From: Rhodanobacter sp. FDAARGOS 1247
GTDB taxonomy: Bacteria; Pseudomonadota; Gammaproteobacteria; Xanthomonadales; Rhodanobacteraceae
Length of the DNA stretch: 64,000 nt
Assembly (NCBI RefSeq): GCF_016889805.1
Contig: NZ_CP069535.1
Location: 1,984,001 to 2,048,000 of the forward strand
Direction: 5' to 3'
Shown here: positions 9,046-17,403 of the stretch, piece by piece
How the letters are laid out: every line of letters begins with the position of its first letter
How positions within the stretch are numbered: the stretch's first letter is position 1
The notes under the pieces: generated by a model
What the model was told of the DNA's origin: nothing
What the model saw: only the letters and a program-made list of their open reading frames with translations
Database searches by the model: none
Program-made: the position numbers and the translations under genes

Positions 9046-9143
9046 TGATGACTGGCAGGCCCGCAGGCGGTGCCGCGCGGCTTGACAAGACGGCCAGTCT
9101 TGCCGGCGCCACGCAACACCACCTGCAGGCCTGCCAGTCATCA
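9046..9143. repeat. 98-bp palindromic element, unit 2
   Basis: A 27-base inverted repeat with 25 matches (9046-9072 with 9117-9143; the two mismatches are G-U in a minus-strand RNA) encloses an inner CAAGAC/GTCTTG stem (9086-9091, 9097-9102). It has the same total length as unit 1, lies 29 bp from it, and holds the inverse of the same 13-base core (9089-9101). Confidence 0.8.
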
Positions 9144-9215
9144 TGACGGCGGCGATACTTGATCAGCGTTGCCTTAAGATGCGCCTGCAGACGCCACCCC
9201 ATCCCCGGAATCCCC

Positions 9216-9491
9216 ATGCCCAAGATCGACATCCGCCGCCCCCACCAGCTTTCGATCGCCGAAGCCCGTTCCGTGGTCGAGCAGGTCGCCGCGCGCATGC
9301 ACGAAAAGTTCGGCATGGAAGGCCGCTGGCAGGACGACACCCTGCTGTTCTCGCGCCCCGGCGTCACCGGCTCCATCGCGGTAGCCGGCGATGCGATCCA
9401 GGTCAAGGCGGAGCTGGGCCTGATGCTGGCCCCACTCAAGGGCATGGTCGAGCAGGAAATCCGGCGCAAGCTGGACGAGCATTTCAGCTGA
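9216..9491 (+). CDS. Polyhydroxyalkanoic acid system family protein
   Basis: A 91-residue protein resembling the small family annotated as PHA-system or PHA granule region protein: MPKIDIRRPHQLSIAEAR start, a central FGMEGRWQDDTLLF strand, and a C-terminal amphipathic part ending EQEIRRKLDEHFS. Members are found next to PHA synthesis genes in some bacteria, but the biochemical role is not established and no PHA genes are visible here. The ATG at 9216 is chosen because the family starts with this M-P-K/I segment; an upstream in-frame start at 9159 would add a Pro/Arg-rich leader. It lies just after the palindromes and before infA. Confidence 0.8.
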   Translation: MPKIDIRRPHQLSIAEARSVVEQVAARMHEKFGMEGRWQDDTLLFSRPGVTGSIAVAGDAIQVKAELGLMLAPLKGMVEQEIRRKLDEHFS

Positions 9492-9523
9492 TCCGCCCCG
9501 GCGTTCCGCCTGCTTGATGATTC

Positions 9524-9552
9524 TTTAACCAGGCGCCCTTTCGTGGCATAAT
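9524..9552 (+). promoter_or_regulatory. Candidate infA promoter
   Basis: CATAAT (9547-9552) matches the -10 consensus at 5 of 6 and is preceded after 17 bp by the weak -35 TTTAAC (9524-9529). It is 46 bases upstream of the infA ATG. Confidence 0.5.
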
Positions 9553-9598
9553 CGTCGGCTTACGCGGCCATGACGGCTGCGCGTGAACCCCGGAACAC

Positions 9599-9817
9599 AT
9601 GGCCAAAGACGACGTCATCGAAATGGAAGGCACGGTCCAGGAGACCCTGCCCAACACCATGTTTCGCGTACAACTCGAGAATGGGCACGTCATCACCGCC
9701 CACATCTCCGGTCGCATGCGCAAGCACTACATCCGCATTCTCACGGGCGACAAGGTCAAGATCGAGATGACCCCGTACGACCTGAGCAAGGGACGCATCA
9801 CCTACCGCATGAAGTAA
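9599..9817 (+). CDS. infA: Translation initiation factor IF-1
   Basis: IF-1 binds the 30S A site during initiation. At 72 residues it has the exact usual length and is nearly the textbook sequence: [13 protein letters not shown] at the start, [19 protein letters not shown] in the OB fold, and LSKGRITYR at the end. In many gammaproteobacteria infA lies next to clpA and clpS, as here, though clpA is convergent. A strong bidirectional hairpin follows. Confidence 0.98.
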   Translation: MAKDDVIEMEGTVQETLPNTMFRVQLENGHVITAHISGRMRKHYIRILTGDKVKIEMTPYDLSKGRITYRMK

Positions 9818-9873
9818 AGCGGTCGTGCCGCAGCCTTGCTGCAGCGAACGCGTGATGAGGTGCCAGACATGAC

Positions 9874-9898
9874 AAAGGCGGCGCAATGCGCCGCCTTT
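9874..9898. terminator. Bidirectional terminator between infA and clpA
   Basis: An 11-bp perfect stem (9874-9884 with 9888-9898) and 3-base loop, with AAA on one side and TTTGCTTTGCC on the other. It lies between convergent infA and clpA and can serve both. Confidence 0.8.
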
Positions 9899-9929
9899 GC
9901 TTTGCCTTGCATCCGGGCTTGCGGCCCGG

Positions 9930-12200
9930 TTACTCGACCACCGCCGGCACCTGCTCGGCCGCCTGGCAATCGACCTTCAGCTCGCCGTCGGCCACGCTCA
10001 GCCGCACCACGCCGCCGTCGGCCAACTTGCCGAACAGCAGTTCGTCGGCCAGTGCACGCTTCACCTTCTCCTGGATCACCCGCGCCATCGGGCGTGCGCC
10101 CATCTGCGGATCGAAACCGTGCTCGGCCAGCCAGCGGCGGGCGTCGGCGTCCACGTCCAGGCTGACCCGCTTCTCGGTCAGCTGGGTCTCCAGTTCGATC
10201 AGGAACTTGTCGACCACGCGCAGGATGTGCTCGAAATCCAGCGCGCCGAACTGGATGATCGCGTCCAGCCGGTTGCGGAACTCCGGCGTGAAGATGCGGC
10301 GGATCACTTCCATCGCGTCCGATTCGTGCTTCTGCTCGACGAAGCCCATGCTGCGCCGTGCCGCGATCGCCGCGCCGGCGTTGGTGGTCATCACCACCAC
10401 CACGTTCTTGAAGTTCGCCTCGCGGCCGTTGGTGTCGGTCAGCACGCCGCGGTCCATCACCTGCAACAGGATGTTGAACACGTCCGGGTGCGCCTTCTCG
10501 ATCTCGTCCAGCAGCAGCACCGCATGCGGATGCTTGGTCACCGCCTCGGTCAGCAAGCCGCCCTGGTCGAAACCGACGTAGCCCGGAGGCGCGCCCACCA
10601 ACCGCGACACCGAATGGCCTTCCATGTATTCGGACATGTCGAAGCGGATCATCTCGATGCCGAGCTGCATCGCCAACTGCTTGGTCACCTCGGTCTTGCC
10701 CACGCCGGTGGGGCCGGCCAGCAGGAAGCAGCCGATCGGCTTGGACGGATCGGCCAGGCCCGAACGGGCCATCTTGATCGATGCGGACAGCGCCTCGATC
10801 GCCTGGTCCTGGCCGAACACGACCATCTTCAGATTGCGCTCGAGGTTGCGCAGCACGTCGCGGTCGGAGGCGGACACCTGCTTGGCCGGAATGCGCGCCA
10901 TCTTGGCCACGATGTACTCGACCTCGCTGACGTCCACCGTGCCGGTGCGCTGCTCCTCGGGCAGCAGCCGCTGGCGTGCGCCGGCCTCGTCGATCACGTC
11001 GATCGCCTTGTCCGGCAGCAGCCGGTCGGGGATGTGCTTGACCGAAAGGTCCACCGCGGCCTTCAGCGCCTCGTTGGTATAAGCGACGTGGTGGTGTTCC
11101 TCGAAGCGCGAGCGCAGGCCCTTGAGGATCTCGATGCTGTCGGCCACGGTGGGCTCTACCACGTCGATCTTCTGGAAGCGGCGGGCCAGCGCGCGGTCCT
11201 TCTCGAACACGCCGCGGTATTCCTGGAACGTGGTCGAACCGATGCAGCGCAGTTCGCCGGAAGCCAGCATCGGCTTGATCAGGTTCGACGCGTCCATGGT
11301 GCCGCCCGACGCCGAACCGGCGCCGATGATGGTGTGGATCTCGTCGATGAACAGGATCGCGCCCGGCTGCTTCTTCAGCTGCGCGATCACGCCCTTCAGG
11401 CGCTTCTCGAAATCGCCGCGGTACTTGGTGCCGGCCACCAGCGCGCCCAGGTCCAGCGACCAGATGGTGGCGTCTTCCAGCACCTCGGGCACTTCGCCGT
11501 CGACGATGCGCTTGGCCAGGCCCTCGGCCAGCGCGGTCTTGCCTACGCCGGCCTCGCCCACGTACAGCGGGTTGTTCTTGCGCCGGCGGCACAGCACCTG
11601 GATGGTGCGCTCGATCTCGTCGGTGCGGCCGATCAGCGGGTCGATCTTGCCTTCCAGCGCCAGCTCGTTGAGGTTGCTGGCGAACTCCTGCAGCGGATTG
11701 CCCTTCGGCTCGCCGCCCTCCTCGCCCTCGCGCTCGCCGCCGGCCACGCCGGCGGCCGGCTCGTCGCCGATCTTGGCGATGCCGTGCGAGATGTAGTTGA
11801 CCACGTCGAGCCGGGTGATCTCCTGCTGGTGCATGAAATACACCGCGTGCGAATCCTTTTCGCCGAAGATCGCCACCAGCACGTTCGCGCCGGTGACCTC
11901 CTTCCGCCCGGAGGATTGCACGTGGTAAACCGCCCGTTGCAGCACGCGCTGGAAGCCCAGCGTGGGTTGCGTGTCGCGCTCGTCGCCCGCCGGCAGCACC
12001 GGCACCGTTTCACCGATGATGCGCTCCAGGTCGGCCGACAGGCGCGGCAGGTCCACGCCGCAGGCGCGCAGGGCGCCGAGCGCGGACTGGTTTTCGGTGA
12101 GGGCGAGCAACAGGTGCTCGACCGTCATGAACTCGTGGCGTTGTTCGCGGGCCTGCTTGTAGCAATGGCCGATGGTGACTTCCAGATCCTTGCTGAACAT
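9930..12200 (-). CDS. clpA: ATP-dependent Clp protease ATP-binding subunit ClpA
   Basis: ClpA is the AAA+ unfoldase that feeds N-degron and other substrates to ClpP. The 756-residue protein has the double Clp-N repeat at about residues 1-145, AAA1 with Walker A GEAGVGKTALAEG near 215, and AAA2 with GPTGVGKTEVTKQ near 495. The length is that of ClpA, not ClpB: there is no long middle coiled coil. Its adaptor gene clpS lies directly upstream with a 66-base gap. The ClpP subunit is elsewhere. Confidence 0.97.
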   Translation of the reverse strand: MFSKDLEVTIGHCYKQAREQRHEFMTVEHLLLALTENQSALGALRACGVDLPRLSADLERIIGETVPVLPAGDERDTQPTLGFQRVLQRAVYHVQSSGRKEVTGANVLVAIFGEKDSHAVYFMHQQEITRLDVVNYISHGIAKIGDEPAAGVAGGEREGEEGGEPKGNPLQEFASNLNELALEGKIDPLIGRTDEIERTIQVLCRRRKNNPLYVGEAGVGKTALAEGLAKRIVDGEVPEVLEDATIWSLDLGALVAGTKYRGDFEKRLKGVIAQLKKQPGAILFIDEIHTIIGAGSASGGTMDASNLIKPMLASGELRCIGSTTFQEYRGVFEKDRALARRFQKIDVVEPTVADSIEILKGLRSRFEEHHHVAYTNEALKAAVDLSVKHIPDRLLPDKAIDVIDEAGARQRLLPEEQRTGTVDVSEVEYIVAKMARIPAKQVSASDRDVLRNLERNLKMVVFGQDQAIEALSASIKMARSGLADPSKPIGCFLLAGPTGVGKTEVTKQLAMQLGIEMIRFDMSEYMEGHSVSRLVGAPPGYVGFDQGGLLTEAVTKHPHAVLLLDEIEKAHPDVFNILLQVMDRGVLTDTNGREANFKNVVVVMTTNAGAAIAARRSMGFVEQKHESDAMEVIRRIFTPEFRNRLDAIIQFGALDFEHILRVVDKFLIELETQLTEKRVSLDVDADARRWLAEHGFDPQMGARPMARVIQEKVKRALADELLFGKLADGGVVRLSVADGELKVDCQAAEQVPAVVE

Positions 12201-12266
12201 TCGGATCGTCTCCGCTTTGCAGTGGGAGCGGCCTTCAACGCCGCAATGAGCACGAAATGGGGTCGC

Positions 12267-12593
12267 TCAGAGCTTTTCCATAGTGCACAACAACGGGTGC
12301 TGATGGGAGCGTGAATATTCGTTGACGTGGGTAACCTTGGTTTCCGCCACCTCGCGGGTGAAGACGCCGCAGACGCCACGCCCGCGGGTATGCACGTGCA
12401 GCATCACCTGCACCGCCTGTTCCTGGTCGAGGTTGAAAAAGCTGCGCAGCACCTCGACCACGAAATCCATCGGAGTGAAATCGTCGTTCAGCAGCAGCAC
12501 CTGGAACAGAGGGGGCCGCGCCACCTCGGGTTTCGCGGTTTCCAGCGCCAGGCCGCGGCCGCTGTCGTGCTCATGTTCGGGTTCGTGGGCCAT
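12267..12593 (-). CDS. clpS: ATP-dependent Clp protease adaptor ClpS
   Basis: ClpS recognises N-end-rule residues and delivers substrates to ClpA. The 108-residue protein has a flexible His/Glu-rich N-terminal extension, then the fold [20 protein letters not shown] with the NDD residues that hold the N-degron, and the [13 protein letters not shown] strand. It heads a clpS-clpA transcription unit. A -10-like TATACT lies on the minus strand at 12627-12622, about 30 bases before the ATG. Confidence 0.97.
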   Translation of the reverse strand: MAHEPEHEHDSGRGLALETAKPEVARPPLFQVLLLNDDFTPMDFVVEVLRSFFNLDQEQAVQVMLHVHTRGRGVCGVFTREVAETKVTHVNEYSRSHQHPLLCTMEKL

Positions 12594-12715
12594 GTTGGTC
12601 AGGGTCGTTTCTCTGGTTCGAAGTATACGCCGCGGCGGATGCGTCCCTGCCGCAACGGTGCGTCAGCAGAGGTGATGGCACAATGGGCACTTTTCCACCC
12701 CGGTATTGCCTGTCC

Positions 12716-13201
12716 ATGGCCGATTCCTCCCCCAACTCCGATATCTGGCGTCCGCACGTCACCGTGGCCTGCGTGGTGGCCAGGGGCGAACGCTATCTGA
12801 TGGTGGAGGAAGAAGTGGCCGGGCGACTGGTCTACAACCAGCCGGCCGGCCACCTGGACGACCACGAAAGCCTCGCCCAGGCCGCCCTGCGCGAAACCCT
12901 GGAGGAAACCGGCTGGACGGTGGAACTGCAGCACCTGATCGGCGTGCACCAGTGGCGCAGCACCGAGCATGGCGACGCGGTGGTCCGTTTCAGCTTCGCC
13001 GCTCGCGCGATCAGCCATGATCCCAACCGCCCGCTGGACAGCGACATCCGCCGCGCGCTGTGGCTGACCCGCGAGGAGATCGCCGCGCTGGGCGAGCGCC
13101 TGCGCAGCCCGATGATCCTGCAAAGTATCGACCTGTGGCTGGGCGGCCAGCGGCTGCCGCTGGAGACCCTGAGCCACCTGCCCGAAGGCGAGCCGTCGTG
13201 A
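12716..13201 (+). CDS. NUDIX hydrolase, NudJ-like
   Basis: A 161-residue NUDIX protein. The Nudix box is complete, [20 protein letters not shown] plus TGW, near residues 44-66, with the REXXEE metal-binding core. It resembles NudJ, a pyrophosphatase for HMP-PP and nucleoside triphosphates, which in E. coli also lies directly before mnmA and hflD. The ATG at 12716 is used; an in-frame start at 12683 would add 11 residues. Its stop overlaps the mnmA start as GTGA, so the two are translationally coupled. Confidence 0.9.
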   Translation: MADSSPNSDIWRPHVTVACVVARGERYLMVEEEVAGRLVYNQPAGHLDDHESLAQAALRETLEETGWTVELQHLIGVHQWRSTEHGDAVVRFSFAARAISHDPNRPLDSDIRRALWLTREEIAALGERLRSPMILQSIDLWLGGQRLPLETLSHLPEGEPS

Positions 13202-14340
13202 AGGTGATGCTGGGCATTTCCGGCGGCGTCGACTCGTCGGTGGCCGGCTTGCTGCTGCAGCAGGCCGGCCACGAGGTCGAGGGCCTGTTCATGCAGAACT
13301 GGGAAGAGGACGAGCGCTCCGGCCCGTGCACCACCGACGCCGACCGCAAGGACGCCGTGGCGGTGTGCGGGCGCCTGGGCATTCCGTTCCACGCGCGCAA
13401 CTTCGCCGGCGAATACTGGGATGGCGTGTTCGAGCATTTCCTGGCCGAGTATCGCGCCGGGCGCACGCCGAACCCCGACGTGCTGTGCAATCGCGAGATC
13501 AAGTTCAAGACCTTTCTCGACGAAGCGCACGCGCTGGGCGCCGAGAAGATCGCCACCGGGCATTACGCCCGCGTCGACTGCGTGGATGGGCGTTACCGCC
13601 TGTTGCGTGCGGTGGACACGGCCAAGGACCAGAGCTACTTCCTGCATGCGCTGGGCCAGCAGCAACTGGCTGCCACGCTGTTCCCGCTGGGCGAGCTGCA
13701 GAAGCCTCGCGTGCGCGAACTGGCCCGCGAGGCCCACCTGCCCACCCACGCCAAGAAGGACTCCACCGGCATCTGCTTCATCGGCGAGCGCGACTTCCGC
13801 GGTTTCCTGTCGCAATACATACCGGCCCGCCCCGGCGAGATGCGCAGCCCGGACGGCGAGCTGATCGGCGAGCACGACGGGGTGATGTATTACACCCTGG
13901 GCCAGCGCAACGGGCTGGGCATCGGCGGCCGCCATGGCGCCGCCAGCGAGCCCTGGTACGTGGTCGGCAAGGACGTGGCGGCGAACGTGCTGTATGTCGC
14001 CCAGGGCGGCGAGAACCGCTGGCTGCATTCGCGGCGATTGCGCTCGGAAGCACCCACCTGGGTCGATGGCCGCGCGCCCGCGGACGAGTTCCGCTGCACC
14101 GCCCGCACCCGTTATCGGCAGGACGACCAGGCCTGCACGGTCAGCGTGACCGCCAGCGGCCTGGACATCCGCTTCGACGACGCCCAGCGCGCCGTCACCC
14201 CCGGACAGTCGGTCGTCCTCTACGATGGCGAGGTCTGCCTCGGCGGCGCGGTGATCGCCGCCACCGACGCAGCCTACGGCGGCCTGCTGCCGGCTTTCGC
14301 CTCCCCTTCCCCTGCAAGAGTGGCTCCAACCCGTGCTTGA
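13198..14340 (+). CDS. mnmA: tRNA-specific 2-thiouridylase MnmA
   Basis: MnmA puts sulfur on U34 of tRNA-Lys, -Glu and -Gln. The 380-residue protein has the PP-loop ATPase motif [11 protein letters not shown] at residues 5-15, catalytic cysteine in the first half within LCNREIKF, and the second in [12 protein letters not shown]. The start is a GTG at 13198 within GTGA, sharing 4 bases with the NUDIX stop; the PP-loop is then at the usual place. The gene is followed by hflD, again with close packing, matching the E. coli nudJ-mnmA-hflD order. Confidence 0.96.
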   Translation: MKVMLGISGGVDSSVAGLLLQQAGHEVEGLFMQNWEEDERSGPCTTDADRKDAVAVCGRLGIPFHARNFAGEYWDGVFEHFLAEYRAGRTPNPDVLCNREIKFKTFLDEAHALGAEKIATGHYARVDCVDGRYRLLRAVDTAKDQSYFLHALGQQQLAATLFPLGELQKPRVRELAREAHLPTHAKKDSTGICFIGERDFRGFLSQYIPARPGEMRSPDGELIGEHDGVMYYTLGQRNGLGIGGRHGAASEPWYVVGKDVAANVLYVAQGGENRWLHSRRLRSEAPTWVDGRAPADEFRCTARTRYRQDDQACTVSVTASGLDIRFDDAQRAVTPGQSVVLYDGEVCLGGAVIAATDAAYGGLLPAFASPSPARVAPTRA

Positions 14341-14350
14341 AACTTTTTCC

Positions 14351-14974
14351 ATGACCGAAGAGCGTGTGCTTGCCTTGGCCGGCCTGTTCCAGGCCTGCGC
14401 GCTGGCCCAGCAACTGGCCAATGACGGGCGTTGCGACGAAGGCGCGATGGAAGCCAGCGTGGCCAGCGTGTTCCGCATCGACGCGCCTTCCGTGGTCGCC
14501 GTGTACGGCGACGCCGCGAACGTGCGGCTCGGCCTGCGCACGCTGATCGCGCAGCTCGACGAAACCGGCCGCGACATGGCGGTGACGCGCATGACCGTCA
14601 CCGTGATGCGGCTGGAGCGCAGCCTGGCCGCACGTCCGGACCTGCTGGAGAAACTGCAGCAGGGCATCATCGCCGCGCAGCGGCAGGTCGAGCACTTCGG
14701 CCAGGATTCCAGCCAGGTCAACAGCCGGCTGGCCGAGCTGTACGCCTCCACCCTGTCGATCCTCAACCCGCGGGTGATGGTCAGCGGCAACCCGCAACAA
14801 CTGCAGTTGCCCAGCGTGGTGGAAAAGGTTCGCACCAACCTGCTCGCCGCAGTGCGTTCGGCGGTGCTGTGGCGGCAACTGGGCGGACGCCAGTGGCAGC
14901 TGCTGCTGTACCGGCGCCAGTGCAGCATGCTGGCGCGCGGCCTGCTGACCGGCTCCACGCTGGATCGGCGCTGA
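14351..14974 (+). CDS. hflD: High frequency lysogenization protein HflD homologue
   Basis: The product (207 residues from the ATG at 14351) belongs to the HflD/YcfC family, a membrane-associated helical protein that in E. coli binds lambda CII; its own cellular role is unclear. Family marks include LALAGLFQACALAQQLA near the start, VYGDAANVRLGLRTL, and the C-terminal VRTNLLAAVRSAVLWRQLGG. A GTG at 14333 inside the end of mnmA would give 213 residues; both are possible. It is the last gene of a NUDIX-mnmA-hflD operon and ends before a strong terminator. Confidence 0.9.
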   Translation: MTEERVLALAGLFQACALAQQLANDGRCDEGAMEASVASVFRIDAPSVVAVYGDAANVRLGLRTLIAQLDETGRDMAVTRMTVTVMRLERSLAARPDLLEKLQQGIIAAQRQVEHFGQDSSQVNSRLAELYASTLSILNPRVMVSGNPQQLQLPSVVEKVRTNLLAAVRSAVLWRQLGGRQWQLLLYRRQCSMLARGLLTGSTLDRR

Positions 14975-15001
14975 CCGCGGGTTTTCGCTTGGCGGAAAAG
15001 C

Positions 15002-15027
15002 AAACGGCGGGCAAGGCCCGCCGTTTT
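15002..15027. terminator. Bidirectional terminator after hflD
   Basis: An 11-bp stem (15002-15012 with 15016-15026) followed by TTTT on the plus strand and AAA on the other side. It separates hflD from the convergent porin gene. Confidence 0.85.
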
Positions 15028-15113
15028 CCTTCCCTGGGTGGAACTCCCTTGCGATAACCCTTGCGTCTGTCGCCGTCCGGATGGCCGCAGTATGCCGCGG
15101 CCGTGTGACAGTT

Positions 15114-16367
15114 TTAGAACCGCACCTCGCCGAATACGCCGATCTCGTTGGTCTTCACGTTCTGCACGTGCAGCGGTGCCGGCGTACCCACCGACTTGTC
15201 CGCCTTCTCGTGCTTCCACACGCCAGCGAGCTTGAAGCCCTTGGTCACCTGGAACTCGACGCCGGCGTTGTAGTAGACATCCTTGTTGGCGCTGTCCAGG
15301 GTCTTGCTGAGCTTGGCATTGTCGTAACGGGCGAACAGGTTGACGCCATCGGCGATCGCCACGCTGCCCCACAGCGAGTAGCCGTCGGCCTTGTCCGTCG
15401 CCGTGGTCAGCACGTTGTTCCAGTTCCTGGCGGTGAAATACTCGGCGCCCAGACGGAACGCGTCACTGGCGTAGGCCACCATCAGGTCGCCGCGCTGGGC
15501 GGTGTTCTGCGCGTCGGTCAACTGGGTTTCCTGACCGCGGTGGCCACTGTAGCCACCAACGGCCACGACCATGTTCTCGAACGGCACGAAGCCCACACGT
15601 CCCTCGACGTCCACGCCCTTGCTGCGGCCCGGGTTCTTGTAGCCGTTGCCGTTGACCACGGACACCGCGTAGTTGAGCGACTTGCCGGCACCGATGTCGC
15701 CGCCCAGGTGCAGGCCCCAGTCCGCCGAGTTGCCGTACTTCAGGCGGTCGGTCGTGGTGGGTTCCACGTAGCGGAAGCCGTAGTAGTTCTCGACGAACGG
15801 AATCCACGGCATGTCGGCCGAACCGATGCGGAACACGGCGGCCTGGTCGAACTTGCCCTGCACATACGCCTTCTTGACGAACAGGTTGGTTTCGCCATCG
15901 CTGCTGACGTAGTTGAAGTCGGTGGTCAGGTTCATCGACCAGATGTCGTTGAACTTGTGGTCGACGCCGAGGTAGAAGCGCTTCACGTCGATGCCGAGGC
16001 CGGACGCATTGGTCTTGCCGGTATCGCTGTTCTTCTGATCGATGCTGGTGACATCGAAATACATTCTGCCGGACAGCGTGGTGTTGTTGACCGCCTTTTC
16101 CAGCGCCGCGAACTTCTTGTCGCTGGCGGCCGTCACGTTGGTCGCCTTCTCCACCGCCTGGCCGGTGCTGACATTGATCTCGGATTGCGCGTCGGTGCGC
16201 TGTTCCAGTTCGTCCACCTTGGCCTGCAACGCGCTCAACTGGGCCTTGAGGAGTTCGATTTCGCTGCTGCTGGCGGCCGTGGTCGTGTGCTGCGGCGCCG
16301 CGGCGGCCGTGAAGCTGCTGACGCCCAGGCCAGCGGCGATCGCTACCGCAATCAATTTGGAACGCAT
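15114..16367 (-). CDS. Phosphate-selective porin O/P family protein
   Basis: A 417-residue outer-membrane porin. It has a signal peptide (residues 1-23, ending TAAAAP), a short coiled coil at about 35-60 (EIELLKAQLSALQAKVDELE), and then a beta barrel resembling Pseudomonas OprO/OprP, ending in the C-terminal phenylalanine typical of barrels. OprP-type porins bind anions through arginines in the constriction; which residues serve here cannot be settled by eye. A good Pho box lies 114 bases upstream, and pstSCAB-phoU is close by, so a phosphate or polyphosphate channel induced by phosphate starvation is likely. Confidence 0.88.
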   Translation of the reverse strand: MRSKLIAVAIAAGLGVSSFTAAAAPQHTTTAASSSEIELLKAQLSALQAKVDELEQRTDAQSEINVSTGQAVEKATNVTAASDKKFAALEKAVNNTTLSGRMYFDVTSIDQKNSDTGKTNASGLGIDVKRFYLGVDHKFNDIWSMNLTTDFNYVSSDGETNLFVKKAYVQGKFDQAAVFRIGSADMPWIPFVENYYGFRYVEPTTTDRLKYGNSADWGLHLGGDIGAGKSLNYAVSVVNGNGYKNPGRSKGVDVEGRVGFVPFENMVVAVGGYSGHRGQETQLTDAQNTAQRGDLMVAYASDAFRLGAEYFTARNWNNVLTTATDKADGYSLWGSVAIADGVNLFARYDNAKLSKTLDSANKDVYYNAGVEFQVTKGFKLAGVWKHEKADKSVGTPAPLHVQNVKTNEIGVFGEVRF

Positions 16368-16480
16368 GTCATTACTCCGAAAGTTGATGGGAAAATCTCG
16401 ATCGCCCCCTCGATCCGATGGCCGGCCAGCGATTCGTTAACAAGTTTGCCCAGCGATTTTTACTGTTGAATGCCGCTTTC

Positions 16481-16498
16481 ATGACACCACCATGACAG
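16481..16498 (-). promoter_or_regulatory. Pho box upstream of the porin
   Basis: On the minus strand, CTGTCATGGTGGTGTCAT contains two TGTCAT repeats 11 bp apart, the PhoB-binding layout (consensus CTGTCAT, 4 bp, CTGTCAT; 13 of 14 matched). A -10-like TAAAAAT lies about 18 bases further on. It faces the porin gene and also lies 55 bases from the divergent rnt start. Confidence 0.75.
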
Positions 16499-16552
16499 CT
16501 GCACCACGCTCCGCTGTCTCATGTCGCGCAGCACGACTGATATGCTTCGCCG

Positions 16553-17212
16553 ATGGAAATTCCCAACAACAGCGCCGCGCCACGCATGGCCGACCGGTTC
16601 CGCGGCTTTCTGCCGGTGGTGGTCGACGTGGAAACCGGCGGTTTCGACGCCGAACATGACGCACTGCTCGAAATCGCCGCCGTGCCCCTGTGCATGGACG
16701 CAGACGGCTTCCTGCAACGGCAGGCTACGGTATCCACGCACGTCGAGCCCTTCCCCGGCGCCAACCTCGATCCGCGTTCGCTGGAGATCACCGGCATCGA
16801 TCCGACCAATCCGCTGCGCGGTGCACTGGCCGAGCGGCAGGCACTGGATCACATCTTCCATGTGGTGCGCGAAGCGGTCCGCGAGGCCGGCTGCCAGCGG
16901 GCGATCCTGGTGGGCCACAACGCCGCGTTCGACCTGGGCTTCCTCAACCAGGCCGTGAAACGCTGCGGACACAAGCGCAATCCGTTCCACCCGTTCAGCT
17001 GCTTCGACACGGTCAGCCTGGGCGGGCTTGCCTATGGCCAGACCGTGCTGAGCAAGGCCGTGCTCGCCGCCGGTCATCCATTCGACAGCCGCGAAGCCCA
17101 TTCCGCCGTCTACGACACCGAACGCACCGCCGACCTGTTCTGCAGCGTGGTCAATCGCTGGCGCCAGCTGGAGCTGTTCGAGCAGGCGCACGTCGGGCTG
17201 GGCGGGGGCTGA
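16553..17212 (+). CDS. rnt: Ribonuclease T
   Basis: RNase T trims 3' ends of tRNA and other stable RNAs as a DEDDh exonuclease. The 219-residue protein has motif [11 protein letters not shown] (residues 22-31), motif [15 protein letters not shown] near 118, and motif [17 protein letters not shown] near 181, holding the general base His and last Asp. The segments FHVEPF-like and GQTVLSKA match E. coli RNase T closely. It stands alone between the divergent porin and pstS; a heptad-repeat hairpin follows its stop. Confidence 0.96.
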   Translation: MEIPNNSAAPRMADRFRGFLPVVVDVETGGFDAEHDALLEIAAVPLCMDADGFLQRQATVSTHVEPFPGANLDPRSLEITGIDPTNPLRGALAERQALDHIFHVVREAVREAGCQRAILVGHNAAFDLGFLNQAVKRCGHKRNPFHPFSCFDTVSLGGLAYGQTVLSKAVLAAGHPFDSREAHSAVYDTERTADLFCSVVNRWRQLELFEQAHVGLGGG

Positions 17213-17215
17213 GGC

Positions 17216-17303
17216 GGGAACGGGGAACGGGGAACGGGGAACGGGGAACGGTAGAGCATCGCAGCTTTCGCTCTCGTTCCCTGTTCCCTGTTCCCCGTTC
17301 CCC
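17216..17303. repeat. Heptanucleotide tandem repeats forming a long inverted repeat
   Basis: Five tandem units of GGGAACG (17216-17250) face four units of GTTCCC(T/C) (17276-17303), so the two arms can pair over about 28 bp around a 24-base centre. It starts two bases past the rnt stop and precedes the pstS leader. As RNA it would fold into a long hairpin that may stop rnt transcription; as DNA, unit number could vary by slippage. Confidence 0.75.
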
Positions 17304-17309
17304 CGCCCC

Positions 17310-17338
17310 ATGTCATCTGCCTGAAACATTCATTTCAT
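17310..17338 (+). promoter_or_regulatory. Candidate Pho box upstream of pstS
   Basis: Three heptamers at exact 11-bp steps, ATGTCAT (17310), CTGAAAC (17321) and ATTTCAT (17332), match the CTGTCAT half-site at 6, 4 and 5 of 7. The position, 66 bases before the pstS start, fits PhoB control of the pst operon. Confidence 0.5.
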
Positions 17339-17403
17339 CCAATGGCAACACGAAGAGCCTGAAATGGCGGGGTCGCATCCGACCCCACTCGATAGGAGCT
17401 ACC

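Noticed and set aside
8835..9215. The palindromes as a retron or toxin-antitoxin RNA.
   Set aside because: No reverse transcriptase, toxin or partner gene adjacent; the structure fits a repeat element better.
9143..9517. An alternative frame across the PHA-system gene.
   Set aside because: Arg/Pro/His-rich and shifted relative to the recognised family protein.
17216..17303. The heptad repeats as a CRISPR array.
   Set aside because: Units are 7 bases with no spacers and the second arm is the inverse; no cas gene nearby.
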